Shown: piece after piece, positions 18,811 through 28,260 of the stretch
Numbering within the stretch: the first letter of the stretch is position 1
Layout: the number at the start of each line of letters is the position of its first letter
Assembly (NCBI GenBank): GCA_003427395.1
Contig: BFEA01000181.1
Coordinates: 1,959,381 to 1,994,891, forward strand
Direction: 5' to 3'
Length of the DNA stretch: 35,511 nucleotides
DNA from: Chara braunii
Taxonomy: Eukaryota; Streptophyta; Charophyceae; Charales; Characeae
Notes under the pieces: model-generated
The model's database searches: none
The model's input: the letters and a program-made list of their open reading frames with translations, nothing else
What the model was told of the DNA's origin: nothing
Made by a program: the position numbers and the translations under genes

Positions 18811-18880
18811 TCGGGAATCCCAAGTCGGGAATCCCAAGTCGGGAATCCCAAGTCGGGAATCCCAAGTTGGGAATCCCAAG
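18811..18880. repeat. 14-bp minisatellite, five copies
   Basis: Four perfect copies of TCGGGAATCCCAAG and a fifth with TTGGG. The unit contains the near-palindrome TTGGGAATCCCAA. It sits exactly where RNase H and the integrase N-terminus should be joined, so it marks a rearrangement junction. Confidence 0.9.
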
Positions 18881-19980
18881 CGAATTGTATGCGGGAGGAA
18901 CCGACAGATTGACATTATTGCAGCATTGCACGACGGTATAGCAGGAGGGCACAAGGGAGTAAATGCCACGTATGCTAAGATAAGCGAGCTATACTACTAG
19001 AGTGGAATGTTGGACATGGTCATCAAGTATTGTCGATCTTGTGTACCTTGCCAAGAAAGATCGGCACAAAGGTCGGGAGAACCCTTACACCCAAGGGTGG
19101 ACAGAGAGGTAGGCGCGATCGTACATCTGGATCTGTTCTTCATGCCAATTGTGGAGAATGGGTATAACTACATCTTCGACACGCGAGACAATCTTACCGG
19201 GTTTGTGGACGGTCGGGCCATCCGAACGAAAACCGGTTAAGTCTTGGCAAGCTGCATCGAGGAGTACTACCTGCGCTATCCTTTTGTCAAGGACTTCGTG
19301 ATGGACCAAGGGTCGGAGTTCACTAGCCAAGAGGTGCAGACCTTGCTTGCAGGTTACCGCGTAGTGGCAAACTACACTACTGCTGCGCACCCTCAAGCGA
19401 ACGCACCAGTGGAAAGGGGACATAGTACCATCACTAATCTCCTTGCTAAGTGGACGGAGGGTAGGCCCAGTCAGTGGCCAAAGTTCCTGCGGGTCGCCTT
19501 CTTTGTTGAAAATATCACCATGAAAAGAACTACCAAGTATGCGTCTGCTACTTTGTGGTATGGGAGGCATGCCACCTTCCCGATTGAGAGTTTCCTAAAG
19601 ACTTGGAGGCGCCAGGACCTAGAGACGAACCTGTCATTCGAAGAGTTGCTTGATATTCGGGCATGGCAAGTGGGTGCGGTTGAGGAGAGGATACGAGAGG
19701 CCTCCAAGCATGTAGAGAGGAGTCGAATGGAGGACAAGATGCGGTGGGACCAGATGGCACATGCACGAAAGGCGCCATTGGCAGTTGGGATATCATGCTA
19801 CTATACGACTCTTCCCTGGAGAAGCAATGGTCGAGGAAGCTTGATAAAAGGTGGTTAGGGGCTTACAGGATTGTGCGATGTGGCGAATTCAGAGCCTATC
19901 AGATCAAGGAGCTGGATGGAACGAAATGGAAAGACTGGGTGTCCGAGACAAGATTGAAGAAGTTTGTGGCCAGGGAATAG
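18881..19980 (+). pseudogene. Integrase of element 2, nearly complete but with stops and a frameshift
   Basis: The N-terminal zinc domain HHCC is visible: His pair in LHDGIAGGHKG (18925-18960) and Cys pair in YCRSCVPCQER (19027-19060). The catalytic core keeps D,D-35-E: Asp in HLDLFF (19130-19132), Asp in MDQGSEF (19304-19306), Glu in PVERGHS (19412-19414), with exactly 35 residues between the last two. Stops occur at 18998 (TAG where Trp is usual) and 19238. Near 19780 the frame shifts and the C-terminal domain continues to 19980 with SLEKQWSRKLDKRWLGAYRI (the GPY/F-type motif as GAY) and KDWVSETRLKKFVARE. No chromodomain follows, unlike element 1. Confidence 0.8.
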
Positions 19981-20048
19981 GTAAAGGCCTAAAAACCCCT
20001 AAGATAAACCCCCATCTTAAGTATCATGTGTCATGACTAGGATAGATA

Positions 20049-20063
20049 GAAAGAGGGAAGGGC
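20049..20063 (+). promoter_or_regulatory. Purine-rich tract after pol, possible PPT
   Basis: AGAAAGAGGGAAGGG lies 70 bases after the integrase stop. A 3' LTR should follow but the next sequence does not resemble 11484 onward, so this is either an internal purine run or the element is truncated. Confidence 0.3.
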
Positions 20064-20186
20064 TAGATGTGTCTGGAATTGGGCGTACGTTTGCTCTGAG
20101 ACTTGATGAGCCTGTATGTTGATCCTGTTGTGTGCTTGGTTGTTTTCTCTCGCCTGATGTGCAGGTCTGACTTCTCGAAGACAGCC

Positions 20187-20741
20187 ATGCAGAGGGGCAG
20201 GAGGGACACACGCCCATGGCAAAGCCCTCTTGGAGTATCCGGAGGGGGAGAGCAGCATGGGCCCTTCAGGAGAGAGCCTACACCTGTCTTTGATGATGAC
20301 AACATCGAGCTCTTCTTGGACGTCTATCGGGATCACGCGACCCAGAGAGGGTGGGACATATCTGAGAGGATACGGCATTTGAGAGGAACTGGGCGATTTG
20401 AGGAGACTATCGCACAGATCAGGAAGGAGGCGTTGACCTGGACGGAGGTAGAAGCAAGGATGCAGAGGCTAAGGGCTTCGCCTGTGGGGTGTGATGGGTT
20501 GCCTATTCGTTTGGAGGAGGGAAATGTGGAGGAGTTCATCCCAGCATATAAACAGTATATGAGCGATCAGGGAATTCAGAGGGATGAATGGATGCAGACG
20601 CTACTCCTATGGACCAGGAAGGCGGAGAGACCACTGGCAAGACCCATCCGAGATAGGGCACGTGACTGGGAAGACTGCCAGGCTCAGAACCAGACAGACC
20701 TGAGCCCAGGGTTGATAGGAGGCGGAGGAGTAAGAGGCTAA
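20187..20741 (+). pseudogene. Gag-like ORF downstream of pol
   Basis: The ATG at 20187 (MQRGRRDTRPWQSPLGVSGG) opens 184 codons to a TAA at 20739. After a Gly/Arg-rich start comes FDDDNIELFLDVYRDHATQR and GWDISERIRHLRGTGRF, a retrotransposon-gag-like helical domain, then EEFIPAYKQYMSDQGIQRDE and an Arg-rich end. After the stop the same composition persists to about 20860, suggesting a longer original. It differs from the gag at 14316. It is either the start of another, truncated element or a third ORF in the position where Athila-type elements carry their extra ORF. No domain for a membrane protein is seen. Confidence 0.6.
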
Positions 20742-21170
20742 GGGATCTGGAGCCGAGAGAGCCCATTGTGACGAGGTGAGGTCGGAAGGCTTTGGAGCAG
20801 CGGGAAGGAGGGCGAGCAGGACTTGCTCAGGCGGCGGAATCTTTCCCTGCTTGTGGACTTATGCAGGGTGGGTGGGGGGGCGGCTACCCCAAAGACCAAA
20901 CATTTTGCTAGTAGTTGCTCCTCCCATCTACTTCCTCTGCTTCCATCCACAAACAGCAGTGTCTAAGGCGAACTCTCTCCCACACACCACCCCCTTGCGC
21001 ACACACACTTGCTCTGTTCTGATTAGCAGGGGGTTAAAAAAAAAGGTTCACGCCCCAACCTACTCCCCAAGCAACATGAGCACCCACTAGAATGACCGTT
21101 TCTCTAGCCAGCTCTTGTTCCACTTAGGGGGGGGGAAGCACTCACGCCTCTACCCGAGTATACGCGTGCA
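20742..21170. other. Decaying tail of the gag-like ORF and spacer
   Basis: Up to about 20860 the sequence is still compositionally like the preceding ORF. Thereafter it is C-rich spacer with G runs (20871-20880, 21127-21135). No gene supported. Confidence 0.4.
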
Positions 21171-21775
21171 ATGTCGTCTCCTACTTTCCCAAATCACTCG
21201 ATGCATTCCATCTCCTACGTACCAAACCACTCGGATCGATCACTGTCCACCAATTTTCCACTTGACAGACCATGCAAACCTGGAATAGAAGAGCCTGGCC
21301 CTGCCCTGTGCCCGGGGTGCCTGCACGCCTCCACCCCGTCAGGGCGGCCTGAAACCATCGAACACGTCTTCATGCAAAGTCCCACGGCACAACTAACTTG
21401 GCACTGGTGGAATAGGATTTGGCAGAAGGTGATAACCGACTTATCACAACTTCAAATGCCTTTTTTTTTACCTTCTTTCTTTTTTTGGTTGTCGACCCCA
21501 CGTCTTTCACGGCCCTAACTCCCCGAAAAATAGACTTTAGGGAGGGGTGGTTTAAACAGCCGGTAAAGATGGAAATAAAACCCCAACTTGACCTCTTTCA
21601 AAAAAACAGAGACATTGAACGAGCCATCACCTCCTTCTATACAGACTGGTTGGGGGAGGCCAAGGGGGGATGGATTGCCAAGTGGAATGGAGTGGGAGCA
21701 GGGTGGGTGCGACAGCGCGAGATGGTGGAGTCTAGGGACCACAGTTTGCTTTTCAACCATTGGACAGAGATATAG
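21171..21775 (+). pseudogene. C-terminal end of a LINE ORF2, zf-RVT type, frameshifted
   Basis: The first frame contains CPGC (21309-21320), then ETIEHVFMQSPTAQLTWHWW, the zinc-binding pattern found at the C-terminus of plant LINE reverse transcriptases (CxxC...H...C), with Ser in place of the last Cys. After T-rich sequence at 21460-21490 the frame shifts and continues with REGWFKQPVKMEIKPQLDLF and WIAKWNGVGAGWVRQREMVE to a TAG at 21773. The polymerase domain itself is not in the window. The fragment is a 5'-truncated, decayed copy, as is usual for LINEs. Confidence 0.55.
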
Positions 21776-22365
21776 AACCTTCCTTCCCCCCTGCGCCCTC
21801 CATCAGATTTCCAGACCCCTTCCCACCGCACACACTCGCCCTGGCTGAGACATTGAGTGATTGCTGAGATACTTTGTATGGCTTTTTTCTGTGCTGGAGA
21901 CTTCCAAACCCAATCCCAAGCCTGGGTTGTGAGAGTGCCCATACTCGTGCACCTGAGACTCGACTGGGCCGGTGGACCTGTTCGTATGGTGGCAGGGGTA
22001 TTCTGTAGGAGTGGCCCTGTCCCCCGGTGCCCATCCGGAGGCTGTGGCTACCTGGTAACCCCCCCCCCAAATCTACAGAGTTGAAGCTGAGAGACGGCTT
22101 CCGCATACTTTCAGAGAAGATGTGCCTTCTGCTCAAAGCTCCACGACGATCTAGTGTTGGCCCATGGGGCAACCGAAAGGCAGACGCCGAGTTTTCATTT
22201 AGCCAGGAAATGGCAATGGCAGACGATATAGCCCGCACAGTCAATCCCCCGGGGAGCCCAGGATAATCAATGCTGGTGGGATCCGAATTTCTCACTTTGC
22301 CTAAACTCATCTTCTGAGCCTACTAGTTGTAGCTGCTCATATCACCCCCTCTAGTAGTAGCCATC
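21776..22365 (+). other. Probable 3' untranslated region of the LINE fragment
   Basis: About 590 bases without a supported gene between the ORF2 stop and an AAT repeat. The order (zf-RVT domain, UTR, A-rich trinucleotide tail) is what a non-LTR element insertion gives. Confidence 0.35.
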
Positions 22366-22375
22366 GTTTTTTTTT

Positions 22376-22402
22376 AAATAATAATAATAATAATAATAAT
22401 AA
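22376..22402 (+). repeat. (AAT)n tract, possible LINE tail
   Basis: Nine AAT/ATA units following a T run (22367-22375). It may be the 3' tail of the LINE fragment upstream or an independent microsatellite. Confidence 0.7.
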
Positions 22403-22403
22403 T

Positions 22404-22800
22404 TAAAAAAAATCTTACAAGTTTTTCTTTTCTTTTCAAAGCGGACCCAGGCTGCTAAGGGGGATTATACAAGCATCCTCCCTAACAGGCCTAGTTCCGG
22501 TTGCTCCGGTCTATTGGTGGGGAGATACAGCTGCTGAAAACCGGGCCCAGCATCCCAGATAGACAGTTAATAGCCAGGGCCATTACCCGGCTCCGGCTCT
22601 GCCCCCTCTCTGTTGGGGAAGTCCTCATTGCCAAGAAAAATAGGACGAACCACTTCCCACCCCAGGCTAGGCTAGCCTTCGAGACTGGAATGTCTAAACC
22701 TGCTGACTAATCCTTCCAATCCAGGTTTGAAGCTTGCTCGAGTGATGCCTGTGCTGGCCGAGGCCGGCCTGAGCCAGGATACCCTGGCTACTCCGAGAGA
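22404..22800. other. Spacer, nothing recognised
   Basis: GC-rich DNA before a tandem duplication. The short open frames are unsupported. Confidence 0.35.
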
Positions 22801-23250
22801 CCCCAGAACTGTACCAGCTCCGGATGCGGCAAGTCTCCAACTCAGCCACAGCCCGATGAGAGCAGATCGGGTAGCCAGCCTGGGGGTTTCTGATACAATT
22901 GTCAGTCTTGTCCTGTGCAGTCCCCGGGGGCTGCCTCTCAGTCTGTCCTAGTCCACTTGTCTAGTGCTAAACTCCATTGGTCTTGTCTTGCGCAGTCCAC
23001 TAGGGGTGGACTCACATCCCGGGAGACCCCAGAGTTGTACCAGCTCCAGATGTGGCAAGTCTCCAAACTCGGTCATACGGCCAGATGTGAGCAGACCAGG
23101 TAGCCGGCCTGGGGCTTTCAGATACAGCTGTCAGTCTTGTCCTGAGCGGTCCCCGGGGGCTGCCTCTCAGTCTGTCGTAGTCCACGTGTCTAGTGCTAAA
23201 CTCCATTGCTCTTGTCTTGCACAGTCCACTGGGGTTGGACTCACATACCT
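22801..23250. repeat. Tandem duplication, two units of about 226 bp
   Basis: Unit 1 (22801-23026) and unit 2 (23027-about 23250) share ccccagarytgtaccagctc, tgtcagtcttgtcctg, ccccgggggctgcctctcag and ctagtgctaaactccattg in the same order with scattered substitutions. No coding function is recognised. Confidence 0.8.
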
Positions 23251-24331
23251 GCTGCCCCATATGCGTCCCCATTGCCAGGTTTTTTGAGTCCTTTGCTGTC
23301 TGCTCCCAGGCTTGTTAGTCCTGTCTTCTCCACTCTCCACACATGCGTCTCCTTTTCTTCGGCAGCCTCCAGTTGTGGGGGATCCTGTGCCAGTGTCGGC
23401 CCAACTGCTGGAAAAGAGGGAGGGAGGGATCCGAGTTGAGAGAGTTGTCCTGCTGGGATGGTGGTAGGCTGTTGGTTGGTGGGCTCCGGAGCCAATTGAC
23501 CCTGAGGTGTTGCCCAGTTCCTTATTCGGGTGAGCTTTTATCAGGCGTGTGGGCTAGGGCCAATCCGTGTGGTATTCTAGCTGCAGACTCTCCCTGTACG
23601 CGTCCCAAGTCAGCGGAGTCAGGGTCTCGTCTGCCGAAAAAGATGTTCGCTGGCATCGGTAACCATAGTGCACGCAACCTTACCCGTTGGAACAGGCTGC
23701 ATTCCCATGCAGCGAGACACGGTGGGAGCGCATTCCCTGTGGGAAGGGCTTCCTTGTTATAACTTCCCAAAAGGCGGCACCCCCGCCCCAAAGTTCCTCA
23801 CGTTCTTTCTTGCACAGTAGCAGGCACTGAGCGATACCTTCGACCCCCCCCTCGCCACACATTGTGCACAGCTCGTTAAGGTTGTTTTTGTTTTGCTTGT
23901 GTTTTTGTTTTGCCTGCTTCCCCTTTCATTCAGCCACTGATTGACGGGGAGTGCCAGGTAAAGAATTAGCCACTGAAAGGATCTGAGTCCGGTATTCCGG
24001 ATGGGAAAGATAAGTCACCCAAGCAGGCAGGGTGATTTGTAGGCGATGCTGCCATCTGCGGTTCAGGATTGGCGGTTCAGGATTGCCCTAGTATCATGAT
24101 GCGGTCTGTGGAGAGTGTAGCCCAGCGGGTTATGTATTGCATGATGTTCCAGGTTCTATGCGCTGTGTTGGGCTTCCTCCAGCCCCATTCCTGCAGGGTG
24201 GAGGTGTCGGGTGCATACACGAAGAAGTCGCCCATTTCTGCGTTCATCCACTTTTTTTTTTTTTTTTCCCATTTTGGTAATCGTACACCGACTTCAGTCT
24301 CCCAGCCATCCTCCTTCCAGTCTTCTCCCTC
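23251..24331. other. Spacer with T-rich runs, nothing recognised
   Basis: Mixed composition. A T-rich segment at 23881-23915, a direct repeat of gcggttcaggattg at about 24058-24085, and a T run at 24250-24267. No supported gene, RNA or transposon end. Confidence 0.35.
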
Positions 24332-24337
24332 CCGTCC

Positions 24338-24604
24338 CCCCCTTTCTCCCTTTCTAGTCCCCGTTCAAGACCGGATGACAGTAGATCGATAGCTCACCAG
24401 TTCGAACCCTGGTGTTAAAATTATCATCATAGACAGAGAAAATTAATCACGGAAACTGAAACGTCACCTTGTTTTCTATTCTCTCGTTTCCTTGTGAGTG
24501 AAAAAGGAATCGTCTACTACCCGTCTTCCCCCAAATAGAACATACGGTCAGGAAAATTTATTTCGAGGTCAACTTCAAGTCGAGATACAGCCATAATGAC
24601 TGTA
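24338..24604 (+). repeat. Dispersed repeat R, copy 1
   Basis: Shares about 265 bases with 25834-26095: blocks tttctagtccccgttcaaga, ttaaaattatcatcatag, cgtcaccttgttttct and cagccataatgac occur in the same order. Both copies contain agttcgaaccctgg or agtccgaaccctgg, similar to a pol III B box, but no convincing A box or tRNA fold was found. It ends abruptly against the minus-strand LINE fragment. Confidence 0.75.
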
Positions 24605-25195
24605 CCATTGAGTGGAGTTCCCTCTGCCTTTCCTTCGCCAGTCTGCCTGAATGAGGCGGCGTAGGGAAGACTTAAACAAGTGTCTGATTTCCTTGTTCGT
24701 AATTTCTCGGTTATCGAATACTCGTCGGTTTCGTTCCTTCCAAATCACCTCCCATCGAACCGCACGTACCGCTTGAGCTATATAGCCCCATCCTCTCCCT
24801 GTTTCCAAGTGGTCCAGGAGCCCACCCAAGAGAACCCAATCCCGGTTCCAGATCAATCGATTATTTGAAATCGTCACCCCAAATCCCTGCCACCAATCCC
24901 AAATTCTTTTAGAGGCAGGACAATTGTACCAAAGATGCACAGTGGACTCAAAAGGCCCAATTACATCTTTTACAGGCCAGTTCCACTTTGAGCCCCCTCT
25001 GGGCTAAGTTGACCGCAGACGGAGTGGCCAGTAGAGAGAGCAGCCATAAGTTTGCAGTGGCCAGTAGAGAGAGCAGCCATAAGTTTGCAGTGGCCAGTAG
25101 AGAGAGCAGCCATAAGTTTGCAGCTAGTCGAGGACTTGGAGCATTGGCTAGCTGTTGCCAATCCCGGTTTGGGAAAACATGGGGATTGGGAGGTA
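24575..25195 (-). pseudogene. LINE ORF2 C-terminal end (zf-RVT) with an internal 33-bp triplication
   Basis: On the minus strand, from 25195 down: a segment ANLWLLSLLAT repeated three times in frame, then PSAVNLAQRGL, CKRC, and after a one-base shift near 24948 ESTVHLWYNCPASKRIWDWW. This is the zf-RVT pattern (LWxLL...NLxxRG...CxxC...H...C...W) of plant LINE reverse transcriptases. It continues with AVRWEVIWKERNRRVFDNRE and a basic tail to a stop at 24575. The start of this ORF and the polymerase are absent. The downstream end overlaps the edge of repeat R. Confidence 0.7.
25024..25122. repeat. 33-bp tandem repeat, three perfect copies
   Basis: Copies at 25024-25056, 25057-25089 and 25090-25122 look identical. 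On the minus strand they encode an 11-residue unit in the same frame as the zf-RVT domain. Perfect identity implies recent expansion. Confidence 0.9.
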
Positions 25196-25727
25196 AGCTA
25201 GTGACGCAGACTGAGGGAAAACTGCTCTTAAATAAATGGTTCTCGGAATAAGACAACGGCGAGTGCACGGCTTGGAAAGTGTAGGTGCTCAAGGCTGGAT
25301 AATTGAAGAGTTGGAAGTGTTGGTAGTTAGATGGTTTCATTGGTTCTTTTGGTTTGTTTGGAGTTTGAACCTCTGGGAGCTCGGTTTCTCTCTCCGAAGG
25401 AGGAGGGCAGTGGGACAGGCAGGCGGAGGGAGTGCTAGGTGGATTATGGTGTCGCAGTTGGGTCCCATTGTCGTTTTAGACAGTGTCATTTCAGAAGATA
25501 GGCTAGTGTTCAGTCTTTGTGGGTTGTTTGGCTTTTATGGCTTGTCCTAGCCGTTCGTTAGGATTGGGGTTTCAGGACAGCGGTCTAGATTTGGCCTTTT
25601 CTGTGCCTAGATATTCCCCACTCCTATCTTCCGGAATGAATTGTGAGGTCCCCGGCCTCCTTTTGAGCTTTAATGAGAAGCCCTATAATGGCCCCTTTTG
25701 GGGAAAATAATAATAATAATAAAATAC
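25196..25727. other. Spacer ending in a possible LINE 3' end
   Basis: No supported gene. The stretch cttttgagctttaatgagaa, ggccccttttggggaaaa, followed by (TAA)n at about 25708-25725, resembles a plus-strand non-LTR 3' end with its tail. The polarity is opposite to the adjacent ORF2 fragment, so it would be a separate insertion. Confidence 0.3.
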
Positions 25728-26200
25728 GACCGCACGCGGGTGAAGTCAAGATATCGACACTCGGCAAGCAAAGAAACGAGAGAAAAGAAAACAACACTCT
25801 CTTGCTCACTTTGCCCCCCGCCCCCACCCCTTGTCCCTTTCTAGTCCCCGTTCAAGACCGGATGACAGTAGATTGACAGCTCACGAGTCCGAACCCTGGC
25901 GTTAAAATTATCATCATAGAGATAGAAAATTAATCACGGAAACGGAAACGTCACCTTGTTTTCTCGTCTCTCGTTTCGTTCCTCGTGAGTGCAAAAGGAA
26001 TCGTCGACTACCCATCTTCCCGCAAATAGAACATACGATCATGAAAAATTATTTGGGGGGCAACTTCAAGTCGATATACAGCCATAATGACCGTACGCAG
26101 GTGAAGACAAGATATCGACACTCCGCAAGCAAAGAAACGAGAGAAAAGAAAATAAAACTCTCTTGCTCACTTCGCCCCCCGCCCCCCCTCCCCGGCGGGA
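25728..26200 (+). repeat. Dispersed repeat R, copy 2, with partial tandem unit
   Basis: The block gaccgcacgcgggtgaag through ccccccgcccc at 25728-25830 recurs at 26089-26190, giving a period of about 361 bp. Between them, 25834-26095 is the match to copy 1 at 24338. Mixed tandem and dispersed organisation suggests a satellite-like or MITE-derived repeat. Confidence 0.7.
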
Positions 26201-26299
26201 TGCAGGTCGCGTCTCAACAGACGACATACACTACGACCGTCTTAACCCGAAGAGAACTCCCGCTGTATGTAGACTGAAAGTTGCCCCACATAGAGCTAT

Positions 26300-26490
26300 A
26301 ATGACCGGGCTCCACCTCACACGATCGAGTGGCCTCACCTTTCCCAAACAGGAAAGTCGCCGTCGAGATCACTCACTCAGCCAGGGTCCTCAACCGGACA
26401 ATGACGTGGAACGTCCTCGTCTTTCCCAAATGGGAAAGTCGCCGTCTAGATCGCGCATCCAGGCTCTAGCTCAAACGATCGAATGACACG
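26300..26490. repeat. Short tandem repeats with TTTCCCA hairpins
   Basis: ctttcccaaacaggaaagtc at 26338 and ctttcccaaatgggaaagtc at 26421 are 83 bases apart. The second holds the inverted repeat TTTCCCA-aa... with TGGGAAA. Related tails acgatcgagtgg, acgatcgaatgac and acgacggaatgac lie around them. Function unknown. Confidence 0.5.
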
Positions 26491-27001
26491 CGGAGGCACT
26501 GCTTTTTATAATTGCGAACTACCTTCTTACCCTGTCCCCCGCCATACCCCCAGCGGCCTTCCCCAAACGACGGAATGACAAGTGGAGCCCCTGCCTGATC
26601 TTCATTACAACTCCCCTCCCCTCTCCTCCTGTTCCTCTGTCCCCGCTTTGATGACCTGTCCTCCATTTTTCGTCATCCACCCTCCATCCGAGCTTCCTTC
26701 CCTTACGTCCCTCTCCACCCCCCCCCCCCCTTCCCCGGAGATTCATCATTGACCATGTATACCCCTCCACGCTAGCAGATGACTTTTCCTCCCCTCCCTC
26801 CCCTCCCCCCTCTTCAACCCGCCATTGCCCACCCAGTGATGTTTATGATCAGAACCCTCCACTGATGGGCACGCGCCCACGGTGACGACTCACAACAATT
26901 ACTTCCTTACCTCGCTTAATACTCATCTCGCACTGACGACTGATGGTAATCCTAGATGATCGCCGCTATCATAATCATGCTTCATGAGACAGACGAGCCC
27001 C

Positions 27002-27006
<5 letters not shown>
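26491..27006. other. Pyrimidine-rich spacer, no gene
   Basis: C-rich and CT-rich runs at 26620-26740 and 26785-26815. Minus-strand Gly/Arg-rich open frames are by-products of this composition. Confidence 0.4.

Positions 27007-27072
<66 letters not shown>
27007..27072. repeat. (TC)33 microsatellite
   Basis: An uninterrupted 66-base dinucleotide run. Confidence 0.97.
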
Positions 27073-27075
<3 letters not shown>

Positions 27076-27301
27076 TGGGCAGCTGTCGGATCAGATACAG
27101 CCGGCTATCCGCACGTACATTCTCCTCTCCGTACGAAGACGACGAGCATTGGACTTCTTCCACCTTGAGCTCTCACTCACTCCTGTACCAGCTACGAGGA
27201 CGATCTACCGCGACATCAGTCGACCAGGGATTTGTTAATTGTTAATCGTTCATTGACACCACAATCTGTTTTATTTGATAATAATTACCGTTATTACCAA
27301 C

Positions 27302-27357
27302 ATGATGATGATGATGATGATGATGATGATTATGGTCATGATGGTGATGATGATGAC
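27302..27357. repeat. (ATG)n microsatellite
   Basis: Trinucleotide repeat, pure for about 29 bases and then interrupted (tatggtcatgatggtgatg). Confidence 0.9.
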
Positions 27358-28260
27358 AATTAAACAGTAGTAATTTACAGTTCCAACGGACGATTGATTC
27401 TGTGATGCACAATCAAGTTCAGCGTTCTTTGACATCGATTGTTGGATTCCCCTGGGCCAAGTCCATAGGATAAACGTTATAGCCCCCACCCGAACCAGCA
27501 ATGATCATTCGTTGAGACCTCAGATTACTTGTCCTATTAAAGGAAAACGGGGGGGGGGGAGCACTCCCCGCTTCTGCCACCCATAGACAGTTTTCCTTTT
27601 TTGCTTATTTCAATTTGGAAAACAGAAACAATCACATCCAATGGAAGAAGACGAAGTCATCCATACGTGGCAGACAGAGAGTCACCTTCCTCCGTAGCCT
27701 CGAACGCATTCTTCCGCCGAGGCTCAGGGTGCACTCATACGTAGTACTTCTCTTGGCATATCCGACCATAATTAACGGCCAAATTCAGTCGATGCGACCT
27801 TTTGCTCCGCCAAAACAATTGGCACCCGGAGTCCACTTCCTACGCTTCGTTCGGTTCAGGACCGCCCAGCAAGTGCCGGCCAACCATTTCTTTTCTGTTT
27901 CCTCTTTTTTCTTCTTTTTACCTTTCGTCCTTTTCTTCCTTTTTTCTTCCTTTTTTTCTTTTGCCGTCCAACAGTTTTGACCATCTACACATTGGGCGGG
28001 GAAGGAAGGAAATTTTCGAAGAGATAGAAAACAGCCTCTAGACAATCCACGACCATCCATCTATGGGAAAAAAATAAATATCAAAAAATAGAACCGGCAG
28101 CAAAACTGCCTTCAGATAATCCATCCAATCGTTTTAACCAGGCAGTCCTCTTGGCTTTGAAGCGAGAGTATTTTCAGACTCGGTTACCTTTTGGTCACGC
28201 ACCCTGCCTGATTAGCGGAATGCTCCATCCCCCAAGCACTCTGCCCATAATGAGTAAACT
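27358..28260. other. Spacer with T-rich tract, no gene
   Basis: G run at 27550-27559 and T/C-rich tract at 27888-27960. The plus-strand frame with Phe-rich translation at 27615-27980 is a by-product of the T-rich run. Nothing else recognised. Confidence 0.35.

Noticed and set aside
24380-24425. tRNA gene from the gttcgaaccctgg motif
   Set aside because: No acceptor, D or anticodon arm can be folded around it and the T-loop would have eight bases.
27785-28060. Lys/Glu-rich minus-strand frame and Phe-rich plus-strand frame
   Set aside because: Both are produced by a T/C-rich tract; no conserved residues.
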